Notes under the pieces: generated by a model | Database searches by the model: none | What the model was told of the DNA's origin: nothing | The model's input: only the letters and a program-made list of their open reading frames with translations | Shown here: positions 5,525 through 6,488 of the stretch, one piece after another | Layout: each line of letters opens with the position of its first letter | Numbering within the stretch: the first letter of the stretch is position 1 | Assembly (NCBI GenBank): GCA_002417685.1 | Contig: DICP01000061.1 | Coordinates: forward strand, 1 to 6,488 | Source of the DNA: Candidatus Mesolinea sp. UBA5823 | Lineage (GTDB): Bacteria > Chloroflexota > Anaerolineae > Anaerolineales > Anaerolineaceae | Direction: 5' to 3' | DNA length: 6,488 bases | Made by a program: the position numbers and the translations under genes

Positions 5525-6488
5525 ACTTCTTGCATGGCCTCAAAGAAGCTTGGAACAGCATTGCTGCCAACCGTATGCGCTCTTTTTTGACTATTTTAGG
5601 GATCATCATTGGCGTGGGCGCCGTGATTGCGTTACTTGCTATTGGGCAAGGAGCTCAAGCCTCCATTGCTGGTCAAATTGAATCCATTGGCACCAATGTT
5701 CTTTATGTGATGCCCGGCAACCTTATGGAAGATATTACCAACCCGCAAGATTTGACATTGAGCGACGTCTCTAATTTATCTAACCGAGCGAGAGCGCCGC
5801 ATATTGCACGTGTAGCCCCCGTGCTCTTTAGCTCGACGACAATCACCTATGGAAGTGACACACTTTCGACCAATGTGACGGGCTCCACACCGGATATTCA
5901 GCAAATTCTTAACTTGGAGATCCAAGAAGGCTCCTTTTTTACAGAGAGTCAGCAATCATCCCGAGCCTCAGTTATCGTGATTGGTCCGCGTGCAGCTGAA
6001 CGTCTCACAGGCAAATCCTCTGGCATCGTGGGAACTGTTTTACGTATCAATGGGCATCCTTTCCGTGTGATTGGAGTTACCAAGCCCAAGGGCGGCAACC
6101 AGTTCAGCTCGCCGGACTTTATGATTTATATGCCTATTTCTTCAATGCAGATGCGCGTCAAGAATAGCGCAGGATCCGAAAAGGTGGACTATATCATCGT
6201 GCAAGCGCAAGATAGCCAGAGCATGACCTTAGCCATTCAAGAAACGCGCGAAATAATGCGCTCCGCTCACCGTCTGACCCCGCGCCAACCTGACGATTTT
6301 AATATCACTAACCAAGAAGATTTTCTCGCAATCGCCAATAGCATTACCCAGATATTGACGATCATGCTAAGCGGAATTGGCGGGATATCACTGCTGGTCG
6401 GCGGTATCGGCATTATGAACATGATGCTTGTGACGGTGACCGAGAGGACCCGAGAAATCGGCTTGCGTAAGGCATTAGGTGCACGGAA
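5521..6488 (+). CDS. MacB-type ABC transporter permease (FtsX family), 3' end outside window
   Basis: The ATG overlaps the ATPase stop (ATGA, 5521-5524), with GGAGG at 5512-5516. The frame stays open to the window end, giving 322 visible codons. A first membrane helix lies at about 22-44, after the family N-terminus (LKEAWNSIAANRMRSFLT, residues 7-24, then LGIIIGVGAVI). Residues 45-270 form the extracytoplasmic MacB core domain, with IGTNVLYV (56-63) and IGPRAAERL (154-162) as family landmarks. A second hydrophobic region (about 277-305) with the FtsX hallmark GGIGIMNMMLVTVTERTREI (294-313), then GLRKALGAR (314-322), begins the C-terminal transmembrane part. Two further helices, which would complete a protein of about 400 residues, are expected beyond the edge. 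With the ATPase and adaptor it would form a MacAB-like exporter acting on a substrate at the outer membrane face. Substrate candidates include peptides, lipoproteins or antimicrobials, but nothing here decides this. Confidence 0.95.
   Translation, partial: MNFLHGLKEAWNSIAANRMRSFLTILGIIIGVGAVIALLAIGQGAQASIAGQIESIGTNVLYVMPGNLMEDITNPQDLTLSDVSNLSNRARAPHIARVAPVLFSSTTITYGSDTLSTNVTGSTPDIQQILNLEIQEGSFFTESQQSSRASVIVIGPRAAERLTGKSSGIVGTVLRINGHPFRVIGVTKPKGGNQFSSPDFMIYMPISSMQMRVKNSAGSEKVDYIIVQAQDSQSMTLAIQETREIMRSAHRLTPRQPDDFNITNQEDFLAIANSITQILTIMLSGIGGISLLVGGIGIMNMMLVTVTERTREIGLRKALGAR

Overview
The window carries seven protein-coding genes packed with little spare DNA. No RNA gene, mobile element, CRISPR array or convincing intrinsic terminator was seen, and no gap without a gene exceeds about 125 bases. 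The gene families, the roughly balanced base composition and the split MacAB-type exporter suggest a bacterial chromosome, most likely of the Chloroflexota (Anaerolineae-like). That assignment is an inference from remembered family resemblance and was not tested.

Layout. At the left edge (1-960, +) is the C-terminal part of a larger protein whose frame is open to the window edge. It ends in charged coiled-coil segments and may be the tail of a HerA/DUF87-type ATPase. It converges, with 12 bases between the stop codons, on a minus-strand gene (973-1944). This gene encodes a membrane-anchored protein with two N-terminal four-cysteine zinc ribbons, the first an exact match to the RanBP2-type spacing, one membrane helix and a cysteine-bearing C-terminal domain. 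Upstream of it on the same strand (2027-2653) is a five-helix membrane protein resembling the YesL/DUF624 family.

A divergent control region (2654-2777) separates this minus-strand pair from a plus-strand isochorismatase-family hydrolase (2778-3317). The region holds a nested AT-rich palindrome and a tandem pair of TATAAT-containing 10-bp repeats. The hydrolase resembles animal ISOC2 but appears to have arginine in place of the catalytic lysine.

The right half is a three-gene export operon on the plus strand: a MacA/HlyD-like adaptor (3434-4810), a MacB/LolD-type ATPase (4817-5524) and a MacB-type FtsX permease (5521 to the window edge, incomplete). The genes are 6 bases apart and then overlap by 4 bases, so co-transcription and translational coupling are likely. 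Together they would form a mechanotransmission-type ABC machine acting on a substrate at the outer face of the membrane. The substrate cannot be told from the sequence.

Most of the window is ordinary. The points that merit a second look are the Lys-to-Arg change in the hydrolase, the cysteine-bounded extra hairpin in the adaptor, the RanBP2-like ribbon protein with its uncharacterised outer domain, and the structured divergent control region. No clearly new multi-gene system was found.
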